From positions 2,869,655 through 2,933,654 of the forward strand of contig NW_006766883.1 in NCBI RefSeq assembly GCF_000275845.1: 64,000 nucleotides of DNA, written 5' to 3'. The translations under genes were made by a program, and so were the position numbers. Shown here one piece after another: positions 12,756 through 23,333 of this stretch. This DNA comes from Dichomitus squalens LYAD-421 SS1. Lineage: Eukaryota > Basidiomycota > Agaricomycetes > Polyporales > Polyporaceae. Within the stretch, counting starts at the first letter, position 1. Every line of letters begins with the position of its first letter. The notes below the pieces were generated by a model. The model was not told the DNA's origin. It made no database searches and worked only from the letters and a program-made list of their open reading frames with translations.

Positions 12756-14714
12756 ATGTCCACCAACGTAGCATCCACCGACAACGCCGCATCCTCTCAG
12801 CGGCCCGCTCCTATCAGTATCTCGCAGAGCGCGAGCACAGAGCCCTCCTCATCACCTTCTCCATTCTCAGACCAGCGCCAGGCATCCTCGCACTCCTCCT
12901 CGAGCGAGACGGGCGATCACGATGTCATCCCTCCAAACCATCCTGCACGCACGCTAGTGCTTTGCTTCGATGGCACTGGCGACCAGTTCGACACTGATGT
13001 ACGCATGCTCTCTATTCATGCGCATATATGCTCCTACTCACATAATCTCGTCTCCCCACCAGAACTCGAATATTGTGACCTTCTTCAGCTTGCTCAAGAA
13101 GGATAGCAGGGACGAGCAGATGTGCTACTATCAGGTTTGTACAGTATCGCGACATGTCCGTGGTAGTGGTGACTCACGCGCAAATAGTCGGGCATAGGGA
13201 CTTACATCGGCCTAGGAGGCGTAAACCCCATCATGGCCAAGGTCGACAAGGTCCTCGACGAGATGATCGCGTGGAATCTCGCCGCACATGTCCAGGGCGG
13301 TTACGAGTTCCTTATGCAGAACTGTCAGTCAACGTTTGCTGTTGGGTGTCAGGCAAGGGCTCATGTCTCCGATTCCTACAGACCAGGGCGGGGACAAGAT
13401 TTGTCTATTCGGCTTCTCGCGAGGCGCATATACCGCCCGTGCTCTAGCTGGGATGCTCCACAAGGTCGGAAGCATTCCATGCGCGTGCAGTTGGCCCGTG
13501 TTCTCATCTGCTATGTTTTGCAGGTCGGCCTGTTGCCCACGTGCAATCATCAGCAGGTGCCATTTGCGTACAAGATGTACGCGAGGGACGACGACGTCGG
13601 CTGGAAGCAATCGACCGCCTTCAAAAAGGCGTTCTGCATCGACGTCGACATTGACTTCATTGGTGTTTGGTATACAATGGTGTCTCCAATTTCCAGAAAC
13701 TATGCTCATCGATGCTTCAGGGACACTGTATCCTCCGTCGGTGTCATTCCGCACACCCTTCCGTTCACGAGGTCGAACACGGCCATCCGTGTGTTCAGGC
13801 ATGCCTTGTCGTTGGACGAACACCGTGCGCGCTTCAAGGCGAACCTCTACCAGCACACCACTGACGAGGAGGCGCGTGGTACAAAACCGGGCGAAATGCC
13901 CAAGTCGGACACAGCTTGGGCGACGCGCGTCGGCTGGTCCACGCCCAAGAGGCCCACCCTCAAGAAGAAGAAGCGGTCGGAGCACGAGAGCGATTTCGAT
14001 ATCGCCGAGTCTCACCAGCAACGCACGGACGCGAAGGAAGTCTGGTTCGCTGGTTGCCACTGCGGTGCGTCGCGCGATATGGCGAAGCTCGCCCTACGCA
14101 CTCACTCACGACTCCTACAGACGTCGGAGGGGGCTCAGTCAACAACGACACGCCGCACAGCCTGGCCCGCATCCCCCTCCGCTGGATGATCCGCGAATGC
14201 TTCAAGTGCGACACCGGCATCCGCTTCCACGCCGAGCTGCTCAAGAACATAGGCCTCGACCCCGCCGCGCTCCACCCCATCGTCAAGGAGCGTCCCGGTC
14301 CGCTCCAGCCCGACACGCCCCACTTCGACACCGTCGCGCCCCCGGTCCCCGTAGTGAGCGAGGAGGAGCACGAAGTGCGCGACCTGTTGTCTCCGCTGTA
14401 CGACCAGCTCGTCCTCGCGCCCTACTGGTGGATCCTGGAGTTCATCCCGATGACCCAGCACGTGCAGGGACCGCCGCCGGCACGGAAGATGGTGAAGGCT
14501 CTCGCGTAAGACTTCCTGCTCCATCGTGGCTTGATAGCAACTTCTCACACGTCCACACAGAGCGAACTTGGGCCGCGGTCGTGTGATCCCCAAGCACCAT
14601 ACGCCGTTCTACGTTCATCGGAGTGTGCAGACTCGCATGCAGGTCAAGGGCTTGAAGGGTGGTCCTTACCGCCCCAAGGCGATCTACCACAATGAGCCGA
14701 TCTGGGTCGATTGA
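12756..14714 (+). CDS. DUF2235 alpha/beta-hydrolase, copy 2
   Basis: Tandem paralogue of the gene at 8608, same strand. It has the Ser-rich leader with HSSSSETGDHDVIPP, then TLVLCFDGTGDQFDTD, NSNIVTFFSLLKK, GIGTYIGLGG, the nucleophile elbow GFSRGAYTARALAGM, DIDFIGVW, a joined DTVSSVG, and WFAGCHC|DVGGGSV. It ends in NEPIWVD with the stop at 14712-14714. There is one more intron than in copy 1, inside the segment after the elbow (HKVG|LLPT). The long coiled insert of copy 1 is absent; a short lysine-rich linker (KKKKRSEHES) takes its place. The matching intron positions argue for a recent tandem duplication followed by divergence of the linker. Substrate unknown. Confidence 0.85.
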
Positions 14715-15246
14715 GTGTCGTATGCATCTGCCTAGCTATTCGTCTTCCACACGCCTGTCGATGTGTCGTCTTGCACTATTGTATACTACTATCCTACGTA
14801 TCTCTCTAAGTGCAATCTAGCTGTCATTTCTTGCGATTCATCCATGCCACGACTTGCACTCGTCTCCAAGCACGGGAGTCAAACACTTGACGCGATCAAG
14901 ATGCAAAGTCCGTTGAATGCATCGATTAGCCAGTCCATAATGATAGCTACGAAAGAAAGACAGCCGTATGGTGCAGCAGTTCTGAACGAACCGAGTGTGA
15001 ATGCGTGAGTCTCGAATGTCCATGCTACTTGTGGTGGAATGTGTAATAGGTAGAGCGGGATAACAGTAGAGAGGAGGGCGTAAAAGTCAATAGCGAAGGG
15101 GGGGAGCCAATTCGTGTTCACGTGAGTCCGTAGTCAGCGTCATGAAGAACAGGTCCTTCAACGAAGTACACTGTCTGTCCTGCCTTGCCGGCAACCCCGG
15201 CCTCGTCGCGACCAGCTCAAACGTGCGCGCACGAGAACAGCGGCGC
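14715..15246. other. Convergent 3' intergenic region
   Basis: Lies between the stop of DUF2235 copy 2 (plus) and the stop of the CE4 deacetylase (minus). No gene or repeat seen. Confidence 0.5.
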
Positions 15247-17295
15247 TCAGATCCTCGCAACAGCGCCGACGGCGCCAACGAACGCGCCGATGACGCCCAC
15301 GAGCAGGGCGGTGGTCACGCCCGCGGGGAGCTGGGGGGCCGCGGCGTTGAACGGCACATACGGGTCCGCGGTCTGGGACGACGACGAGCCGTCGGTCGAG
15401 TTCACCTGGTCCCCGGTCAGGTTCGCGCCGTTGGGCCCGATCGGGCGCGACGCGTCGGTGAAGGCGCACGTGGAGGAGTTGCAGATGCACTGGCCCTTGA
15501 TCGGGTCCCAGAACGGCGTCGAGCAGTTGGACGAGACTAGGAGGGATTATGAGTTCTGGACGGCGAGCGTGCGGAGGTGGAGAGGGGGTTACTTACGACG
15601 GAAACGGGGTGCCTGCGAGCCGGTCGCCTGGGGAGGGCTGGGGTCGGACGGGCTAGGGTGGTCCGCTGGGCAGCCGTACTACAAGTATGAGTCAAGTTAG
15701 TTAGCTCATGTCGCTGGCGGTAAACAACGGAAAGACGTACGCAAGTGTAGAAGGGGAAGTCGTTGAAGGCGCAGAGCTCGACGAGACCCTGCTCGTTCTG
15801 CGGGATACCGTTGCAGATCTTCATCGACGAGTCTACCGCGGGCGTGGAGCACTTGAGCGGCGCGAAGTTGTCCAGCTGCGAGACCGGCACCGGGTTGCGG
15901 ACCCACTCGAGGAGCTGCTCGGACGAGACGATCCAAACTGGAATGAAGAAGCACGCGAAGTCAGTCACCATATGCATGTGTCCGCGTACACCAATTCATA
16001 CCATTAGGCTGCTCCTGTGCCCAGTCGAGGAAGCTGTTGATCATAGCGATAGTCGACTTCGACGCCGTCGATCCCGGAACAGAGAGCTAACGGAGATGTC
16101 ATCAGTGCCAAGACTGTGGCCTCGCCCAACGCTCGAGACTTACAGAGACGTGGATCGGGTGCGTATAGAGACCCAAAGGCTGACGTTTCGCGTTGTAGTG
16201 AGCGGTGAAAGTGGACTTCAAGTACTGGAGCGTAGCGGTGTCGTTCACAGCAGTTGCGCCGTTTGCAGCGTCGCTTGAGAAAACTGTGAGTAACTCCACA
16301 AACCTGTTTCGATGCGCATATAGCCACTTACAGCCAAGGGTCCATCAAGTGAATGCCGTCAACGCCACGCTCGTCGAAGAGGGCGTACATCGGGATCTCC
16401 CAGAATCCAGGGAGCTTAGGCTCCCCCTTGCAGATGCCGTCGACGGCGAGACAGTCGTTAGCCATACCGTTGTCAAGTGTGTAAGGCCAGTACGCGTCCG
16501 TGCCGTCGGCGTCGACGGGGAGAGACGCGGACGCGGACGAGTCGTAGGTGAAGCCGAGCTGGTGGAGCATCTTGAGCGTGTCGACGCTGTAGTTGAGGAA
16601 AGGAGCGCGGAAGCCGATGATGGACGAGAGCGGGACACCGGCGAGCTGGTTGAGCGCGATCAGGTTACCGGTAACCTCGTCCTGCGGTGGCGTGCCGACG
16701 TGGGTCATACTGCATACAGATGAAATGGAGAGTTATATACGGTCCACTTGGAATGGAATGAACGTATGGGACGTACGTATGATCGGCAATTTCGTTGCCC
16801 GCCACATACCAGTCGGTGACCAGGGTGAAGTTGGTATAGTCGATCGAGGTGTAATATGTCATCTTGGGCGTGCACCCGTTAGGGTTTTTGCGGTGGGCGA
16901 GGAACTGGTTGACCGCGTCGAGCGTGTAGCTTTGGACTGCATCATCAGCCGTGAAGACGACAAACATGGGCGTGTCGGACTGTCATGGATTGAAGATTCA
17001 TTGTCAGCGTGCGAATACTCGAAGGAGTTTACGGAGATGAGAGAAGAACATGCGCGAGACAGAATCTGTCTGTGCCGGACATGCCAGATAGGCTCAAGCT
17101 TCGATCACTCACCGGGCTGAGGCCACCAGGAGGGTCGGTGCTCGCACAGTTGCAATTGGGCAACTTGCAGCTGTTGGGGTCGCAGGAGTAGCCCGCGGCG
17201 CTGGAAGAGCTCTGGGGACCGGAGAGGGAGCCGTCCTGAGCGAGGACATGGCCCAACAAGGGGAGGAGCGCTGCGAAGAGCGTGAGCGGAAGCAT
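15247..17295 (-). CDS. Secreted CE4 polysaccharide (chitin) deacetylase-like protein, probably membrane anchored
   Basis: Predicted cell-surface N-deacetylase acting on chitin or related glycans. The start at 17295 gives a signal peptide (MLPLTLFAALLPLLGHVLA), then a short Cys-rich segment (SCDPNSCKLPNCNC). CE4 motifs in order: FTADDAV, keeping both Asp of the TFDD motif; a metal-binding HTMTH, formed when the intron after ATCATAC is removed (near 16710-16780); GFRAPFLN as motif 3; TYDSS as motif 4; and GLYTHPIHVS as motif 5. The tail carries ICNSSTC and a Thr/Ser-rich stretch and ends in a hydrophobic run (ALLVGVIGAFVGAVGAVARI), suggesting a GPI signal or a C-terminal anchor. The sequence resembles the divergent CE4 subgroup seen in arthropods and basidiomycetes more than classical Cda proteins. 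That subgroup placement is from memory of the motifs. Confidence 0.85.
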
Positions 17296-18210
17296 GTTGG
17301 ATTTCGAGCGAGCCCAAAGGAAAAGGACCGCGAGCTAGTGGGGGCTATAGGGTACCGGGACAAGGAGGGAATATGGAGCAGAGAGTATATAAAACGAGGG
17401 ACTCGAGCGGGGGCGGTCTGGAATCGAAAGAGGGAGCCAACTGACGACAAACGCCCAGCGCTCGGTCACATCAGGCCGTCAGCAGTCTTTGGCCGTGCGC
17501 CGGACTGCCGACCCCGATCCGAGTCGCTGCTCGTCCACATCCTCGACAACATCCCAGAGCGGGTTCCGAGCACTATCCCCGCCTCCTGCCATGCTGAACC
17601 ACGTCGATTGCCTCTTTCGTCGTCGCACCAGGCGGAGAAGCTGCGTACTCTCCCAGGAGCGCTTCTATGTCGCGGGTATTGTACAGCCGCCCGAAATCCT
17701 GCCGCGTTCACGCCCACGCCCCCGGCATGCGCCCTTAGGGCGCTATAAATACGGCTGATGACTTCCAGGACGTTCATCGCGCCTCGAGACGAAGGTGAGC
17801 AGCCTTGCAGTTCCTTCTGCATGTTCCTCTCGTGTCCATAGTCCTCTTTCCAGCATGTTCTTACTCTTTGGCCCTCGCAACCACCGTGGAGCAAGACCGC
17901 ATGGTGCTCACAGCTTCGCCAGACTAACAACGGCGCTTCCTATCATCAGGTCACGGCGAGTCCTGCAGATAAATACATAGCCTCAAAAAGCTAAGGACAT
18001 CGCTGCTGCGCGTATCTCAGAACGCGCGCCCTATGCTACTTAGCTTCGGCGCAAAGCTCTATCCACACGGAAACGCGGAAAGCTTGCTCAACTACATGCA
18101 CGGAAAGGGCATGACAGAATAAGAGTTTTCCGGACGGTCAAACACCTCAGCGTCCTTATCGCGCATGAGGAGCAGAATTCCAAGCAATATGTGGTCTAGG
18201 TATCTATGAC
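17296..18210. other. Intergenic region with the promoter of the CE4 gene
   Basis: A TATATAAAA run at 17386-17394 lies about 90 bp upstream of the CE4 ATG and can be read as TATATA on the minus strand. The rest (17450-18200) has open frames on both strands but no motif I recognise. Confidence 0.4.
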
Positions 18211-19552
18211 CTAGCGGTTGGACGACCAGCGATCGGGGAGGGTAGGGAGAGAAAGTTGCTATGAGTGTCGATTGAATGTATGCCTATACATTGAAGTAAG
18301 TCGCCCGTATCGGACATGCAGGGGTCAGCGCGGTCTTACCTTCCATTGACTTCGGCTGAGCTTCCAGACGATGGCAGCACCGTCACCAACGTAATAGGTT
18401 CGCGACCTGATATGTGGTCGCGCCCATGAGCACTCCGCACGCAAGGTATATGCAAGGCACTGACCCATTTGTCAGACTCTTGGACAACACGTCTTTCAAG
18501 GGCCTGCACATATCGCCCATAACCAGAGTCGGCGACACAGACGAGGTGCGTCCAGTCCTACCCCGAAGTCTGTTTCATCAACCTGTCCTTCACACAAGAC
18601 CACGATGATATGGCATTCCAGCTTACTCGATCTGTCCAACTATCGGCCCGTCCTCCGTCAAGCCGCGTCTGACGATCGTTACGCCCGACCGCGGCGCCCA
18701 TATGTTCACGCCCACACTCACATGGTACCGCCCCAAACCCGCGATCTCCTCGTCCCCAGCGCTGACCGTCGACGCGAACGGCCCAGCCTGTGCGAAGCGG
18801 TACGTCTTCGGGTGTGACGGGAACGCCGCGCTCGCGTACGTAGGAAGCCCGTGCTCGTCCGTCTCCTGCGCTTGCGTCCGCTGCTGTTCCGTCTCCCCGT
18901 CTGAAAGTTGAGGCTGGGGTTGAGCGTGGGGCTCCTCCGCTCCCTCGCGCAAAGTGAGCGACGATCTGGCTGCTAGCGCCGGAGGGATCGTCCCGTCCTC
19001 CGGGACGCGGTTCAGACGGAAGCTGGGCCGCCGCTCGTGGTTCATCGTGGACCGCCTCGAGGCGACGGACTCCGAGCCCGAGCGGCCTGGGATAATCGAC
19101 GTAAATTGAAGCACGCTTCTGAAGGAGGTGGGGACGGTGATACTCGAGGGCCTCCTTCGCGCGCCGGGCGCTGTCGTGTCCTGCGCGTCCTCTGAGCCCG
19201 TACTCGAGGAAACGCGCAGGCTCTGTCTAGGAGGGTTGCGGCCTTCGAGTATCGCGAGTGCCCGGCGGCGCTCATCCATCGTCTCTATCGAATCTCTGTC
19301 GGGTGAGCCATCGGAGGGGTAAAGGGACGACGGCTCGTCGTCGGACGTCAGGGGGGAGGACATGGGCGAAGCGGCGACGCTTGTGTCGCAGAAGACAGAG
19401 GGCTCGATGATTAGGCCCGAACGACGGTCGCTGCCGCGGAACATAGAGAAGCGGGTCTTCTTGATGTTAGCGTCTCCAGGACTGGGCTCGGAGTCACTCG
19501 ATGACCCCGATCGCGAGGAGGGGGGATCTGTGGACCTGCGGAACAAGTCCAT
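18211..19552 (-). CDS. Ser-rich protein with a C-terminal beta-rich domain, DUF6593-like (tentative)
   Basis: Not firmly recognised. Exon 1 starts MDLFRRSTD at 19552 (an upstream in-frame ATG at 19600 is possible) and encodes about 300 low-complexity, Ser/Pro/Arg-rich residues, then a structured part: GLPTYASAAFPSHPKTYRFAQ, YHVSVGVNIWAP, VTIVRRG, EDGPIVGQIE. The apparent stop right after GQIE is avoided by a GT-AG intron (gtaagc...acag). Further exons then read ELMKQTSG, ALKDVLSKSLTNGS and RTYYVGDGAAIVWKLSRSQWK, and end ...WSSNR with a stop at 18211. The closing pattern of R-x-Y-x(3)-DG-x-x-I-x-WK resembles DUF6593/tubby-like barrels of basidiomycetes, but I hold that lightly. A TATA-like TATATA lies near 19695. 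Confidence 0.65.
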
Positions 19553-20711
19553 TGACCTTCTCTTGATTTCCTGAGCCTGCGACAGCGATACTACCAGCAT
19601 TCTGTAGATCTTCAAGAGGGGAAAGTCAAGTGAGGTTTGGAAGAGGGGGAAATGACAGGTAAACGAGAGACTGGTGTTCTCTTCGTGCGGTCGCAACTTC
19701 CAGTTATATACTCTTGGTGTAGTTAGCTTATGTTGAGTAGCATTCACACCACAGTGGTCTCAGAGTGGGCCAACCTGAACGCAAAGTCGCTGCGGGCGTG
19801 GCGAATGAAGCCCGAAGTACGACATTATACCGATTGCGCGAAGGATGTTCCAGGACAAAACCGGAATGTCGGGCGACGCTGCGCTCGCTGTTGAGAGAAG
19901 TGGTCTCAGTTCACTGCGCATGCTAGGGAGGCAAATCTCGGACGCACTATGGTCGTACGAGCCTGTAGGGGGTTAAGTCAAGCTAAACAGCGGCAGCCAT
20001 CCATAGAGGGTATCACGCATATCTGGAGCCATGCCGTGCACTGGGTTGCCACGCAACGATACTGTAGGGTGAACCTTCATGCATCATGGCCTGCGGTGGA
20101 TCGTGCGCAGGCGGCAGCGGAGTGTTCCTTGAACGTTCAAGGATGTTCTGGCCGAGGTATAACGCCGCATGTAGTATGCATACAGATGGTCGGCGGCGCA
20201 AGGCAGGTCGGGCAGATCGGCAAAGCCACGTGGGATAGACGGGTGTCCACGCGAGGCGTCGCCTGAACGTTTCTCTTCAACGCACCTCACGTCAAATTGC
20301 AGGCCGACCGACTCGCTCTCGGGCTGAGGCACATGGCCGGTCTGTGCCATTAAAGGGCGGAAAGCGACTGGATCTCTAAGTGCTCAGCTTGTGTAACCGC
20401 GAGTCGCGCTGCTTTGGCCGGCTTCTGAGGCTGGAGGAGCAGAGCCGGTAATTCGTACATTCCCTATGGTACCGTTCACGTTGCTAATCTCATCTCATCA
20501 TCTGTTCGTCTGAACACGCTTGTTCCTCGCTGTGTTGTACCCTCATTCTGGACTCCGACCCGCAATACTATCGTCCTTCTGCAGATACTCGTCCCTGCTT
20601 GCAAACCGTACCAGTCGAAAGGTAGTATAGCCATCAGACCATCTTCAACATACAACCCTGCACACTCTCAACAGCCCCGGAAAGCCACTACGAGATAAAA
20701 CTATTCGACTT
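19553..20711. other. Divergent intergenic region
   Basis: Promoter space for the Ser-rich gene (minus) and the hydrolase (plus). No gene, RNA or repeat recognised between 19750 and 20700. Confidence 0.45.
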
Positions 20712-21905
20712 ATGAAGGCAGTGAGAAGATTTGTTGACCGCATCAAAGGAGAAGCTCCGGAGAGGCCGACAAGCCCAGCGAATGCTCTCCCGGTCGTGCA
20801 GACGTCCGAGGTGACGATACCCCCGGCGTCATCCGACATCCTCGACGAGGAGCTCAAAGGCTGGGCAGACGAAGCTGATGTCGGGTTGGACTCCGTGGAT
20901 GGGGTTTGGTGGCGTTATGGAGATTTGGACGGCGCCTTGGCTCTGGCGCGTGAAGGGAAGGGCTTGGTCGGGTTACAGTTGCATGGTGGTGGGTATCTCG
21001 TCGGGAGCGCAAAGGATGTCATGTCGGGAGGCTCTCGTGAGTGTTTCATGTTTGCGATGTGTACTAGCAGCTGAACGACGCTACCTGTCTCCAGGTATAC
21101 CTCGAGGATTCATCGAGGTGCGTCCTGTTGACTCATTAGAAGTCCCGAAGTAGCTCTTGAGCTCGAACAGCAAGGAGTCTGCTCTTGCCTGCTGTGTGAG
21201 CGTACATGTCTTCCTACTCCATGATGTCCGGTGCTCAGACCCATTCATCCTAGCTGTCGAGTATTCGCTCGTCGGTCAAAGGGATGACGAGCCCGAGCAT
21301 CCCTTTCCAACTCAGCTCCTCGAAGCGTTGTCCGCGTATCGCCACATTGTCCAAACCCTCAACGTTCCATCGAAACATGTCATCCTTATAGGCGATTCAG
21401 CAGGCGGTCACCTCGCACTAGCTCTGCAGCGCTATCTGCTGCAAAGCAACGTCCTACCTTCTCCAGGCGGCCTGATCTTGCTGAGCCCGTGGTGCGATCT
21501 CTCTGTGTGCGAACGCCCCCGTTCCTCTCAGCATGCATGCGCTGACGCGCCAACTCTACTAGCGAAAGTCATATTCCCCATGTGAAACGTCTGCTCGGCC
21601 CTCGGGCTACAGGCCAACTATCCACGCCTTACTTCTCTCCCGCGCTGCACCCACCGCCTCCGCAATGGCCACCCATGCTGGTGTACTACGGCAAATTCGA
21701 GCGATTCGTCGCTTCCATCAGCATGCTAGTGTCCCAATTCACGAATGCAGGCGCGCGCATCACGTCCTACGCAGCGGAGGAGATCCCGGAGCGTTTTAGT
21801 CATGACTTCCTCATCATGGTCTCCGTGGAGAGGGCGTGGCCGAAGGAGGTGCGTAAGTGTTGGAAGCGGATCAAGGCATGGACGAAGCCGCTTGAGGCTG
21901 CATAG
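20712..21905 (+). CDS. Alpha/beta-hydrolase (Abhydrolase_3 / HSL-type carboxylesterase), divergent, possibly decaying
   Basis: Hormone-sensitive-lipase-like esterase. Exon 1 (20712 to about 21034) carries VDGVWWRYGDLD and the oxyanion-hole motif LQLHGGGYLVG. A GT-AG intron then leads to RIPRGFIE. The middle exon has FILAVEYSLVGQ, the nucleophile elbow ILIGDSAGGHLALAL and LLSPWCDLSV. The last exon has HVKRLLGPRATGQL, TPYFSPALHPPPPQWPPML and ends KPLEAA. Two joins are problematic. Between 21130 and 21240 no single intron restores the frame cleanly, and between CDLS (about 21500) and HVKRLLGP (about 21580) the frame moves by one. The usual acidic residue after the last strand is replaced (YYGKFERF), although the His is present (SHDFLI). 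This may be a divergent gene with unusual introns or a pseudogene. Confidence 0.6.
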
Positions 21906-22062
21906 GCAACTTTCGTGATTTCGGCCCACTTGACGTCGGACCATGGTCCTGAGGCGTGTATCCCGCGTACGTGGTCCCGTTCACAGCTTCAGGAGATAGT
22001 TTAGCATACTAATGGGGGCCATCAGCAAGTATTGAAAAATGTCTGTATGATCGCTATAATGC

Positions 22063-22581
22063 TTACTGGCGAGATCCAGTGTACGTCTTCGTTGGCGGCA
22101 GCTTGTTGAATCCGACAGGTGTCCGACCGTGGGCGAGCTTCTCCGAGAACTGCTCTGCAAATTTGAAGAGGCCGTCGAGGTCACGCTCGGCCACGGACCA
22201 ACGTTTGGCTCGCAACCATCCTCTCCTCCCGAGGGCGGCGATCGCGTCCCTCGCCCACATCCCACAATCCCAGTCCTCCTCCTGTAGACGTAAGAGCGAT
22301 GGATCGCTGAGTGCTCTTCCGACGTCCCCGAGACGATCTTCGTCGATGTCAGCGAAGTGGATGCGCCCTAGCATGAGTGGGGAGCGGACGCTGTCCACTC
22401 TGCGATGCTCGAATGTCCAGTGGTCGCCTTTCTTAGTCGCGTGGTACATCCGCGTGGCCATCACGCTATCCGTACCTGCTCCCTTGGGTGCAATGAGGAG
22501 GGCCCAGTGGAACCGTGCGTCCTGGTTACTCCTTGGGGCGTTGTCGTACGACGCCAGGTAGATGCTGTGTTCGCCCGCCAT
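22063..22581 (-). CDS. Small conserved-looking fungal protein of unknown function
   Basis: About 172 residues from MAGEHSIYLASYDNAP; an ATG 18 bases upstream is also in frame. Visible landmarks are FHWALLIAPKG near the start, GRIHFADIDEDRL in the middle, DCGMWARDAIAALGRRGWL, and a Lys-rich end. Basidiomycete genomes carry many proteins with this IYLASY ... HWAL ... HV/HF ... W architecture, to my recollection, without known function. The order of a His in a beta-like segment followed by a Cys at a helix start would fit a permuted papain-like fold, but this is speculation. Single exon as read. Confidence 0.6.
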   Translation of the reverse strand: MAGEHSIYLASYDNAPRSNQDARFHWALLIAPKGAGTDSVMATRMYHATKKGDHWTFEHRRVDSVRSPLMLGRIHFADIDEDRLGDVGRALSDPSLLRLQEEDWDCGMWARDAIAALGRRGWLRAKRWSVAERDLDGLFKFAEQFSEKLAHGRTPVGFNKLPPTKTYTGSRQ

Positions 22582-23333
22582 CGTTCGCCGGATCCTCAAG
22601 GGTGCTTGTGAATCGGTGAGTACGTATGAACGAGTCGGCGGGGGCCTTTGATACCCACTTGTGGTGGGTCTAGTGTTATGATAAGGTCGCGAGTAGGCAT
22701 CAGGGGCTCTTTGAAGGTACTTGTTCCAGAAACAACCGTCTTTGTTTTCCGATTGAGCGCTATGGCTCTCGCTTTGTCTACTCCTTGATCAGGCACTCGT
22801 TTGTCTTCACCCCGCGCGCGAATTAGACGGCTAACACATGTCATGCCATCCTCGGCATGCTGAATATGCAGAGTGTAAGGAAATCATGCGACTGCCGAGT
22901 GGTCAATTTGAGAGCAACCGTTCCAGTCTCCCAAGTCAAGCGTCTACGAGCCACTGCCTCAACAGCCTGACGGATTCGTCCGGTGATCATGCTGTATACC
23001 GACTCAAGTTCTCTGTTCCACTCTCAGCTGATGCGGCACGAGTACTGGCGTCATTCCAGCTAGACCTATGCGGAGGTGAGACTCGATATCTCATATCGTT
23101 GCTTAGTCGTTGGCCGAAGGTACTTTCTGAGTAGAGACGATATCGTTCTCCAGCAGGCTCCGCCAAGAGTCGGGATTGCGCTGGTGTTTCCCTCTGGAAC
23201 GTCTCGTTGTGCGCCATACGCATTTTGCTTGTGACGTCACACCAACATACAGGATGGGACATGCACTAGCAGCAGAACATACAACCCAATCTCCAACTCT
23301 GACAAGTCTGGTTCGCGCCGCTGAGACAGGCGA
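22582..23333. other. Intergenic region
   Basis: 3' flank of the GH28 gene and 5' flank of the small protein gene. No coding signal recognised. Confidence 0.45.

Noticed and set aside
13288..14586. 432-residue plus-strand frame over DUF2235 copy 2
   Set aside because: Alternative frame that reads through introns; only its GFSRG part is real, the rest is Arg/Pro-rich shadow.
15142..15700. Plus-strand frames opposite the CE4 gene 3' end
   Set aside because: Antisense to conserved motifs; Arg/Gly-rich shadow composition.
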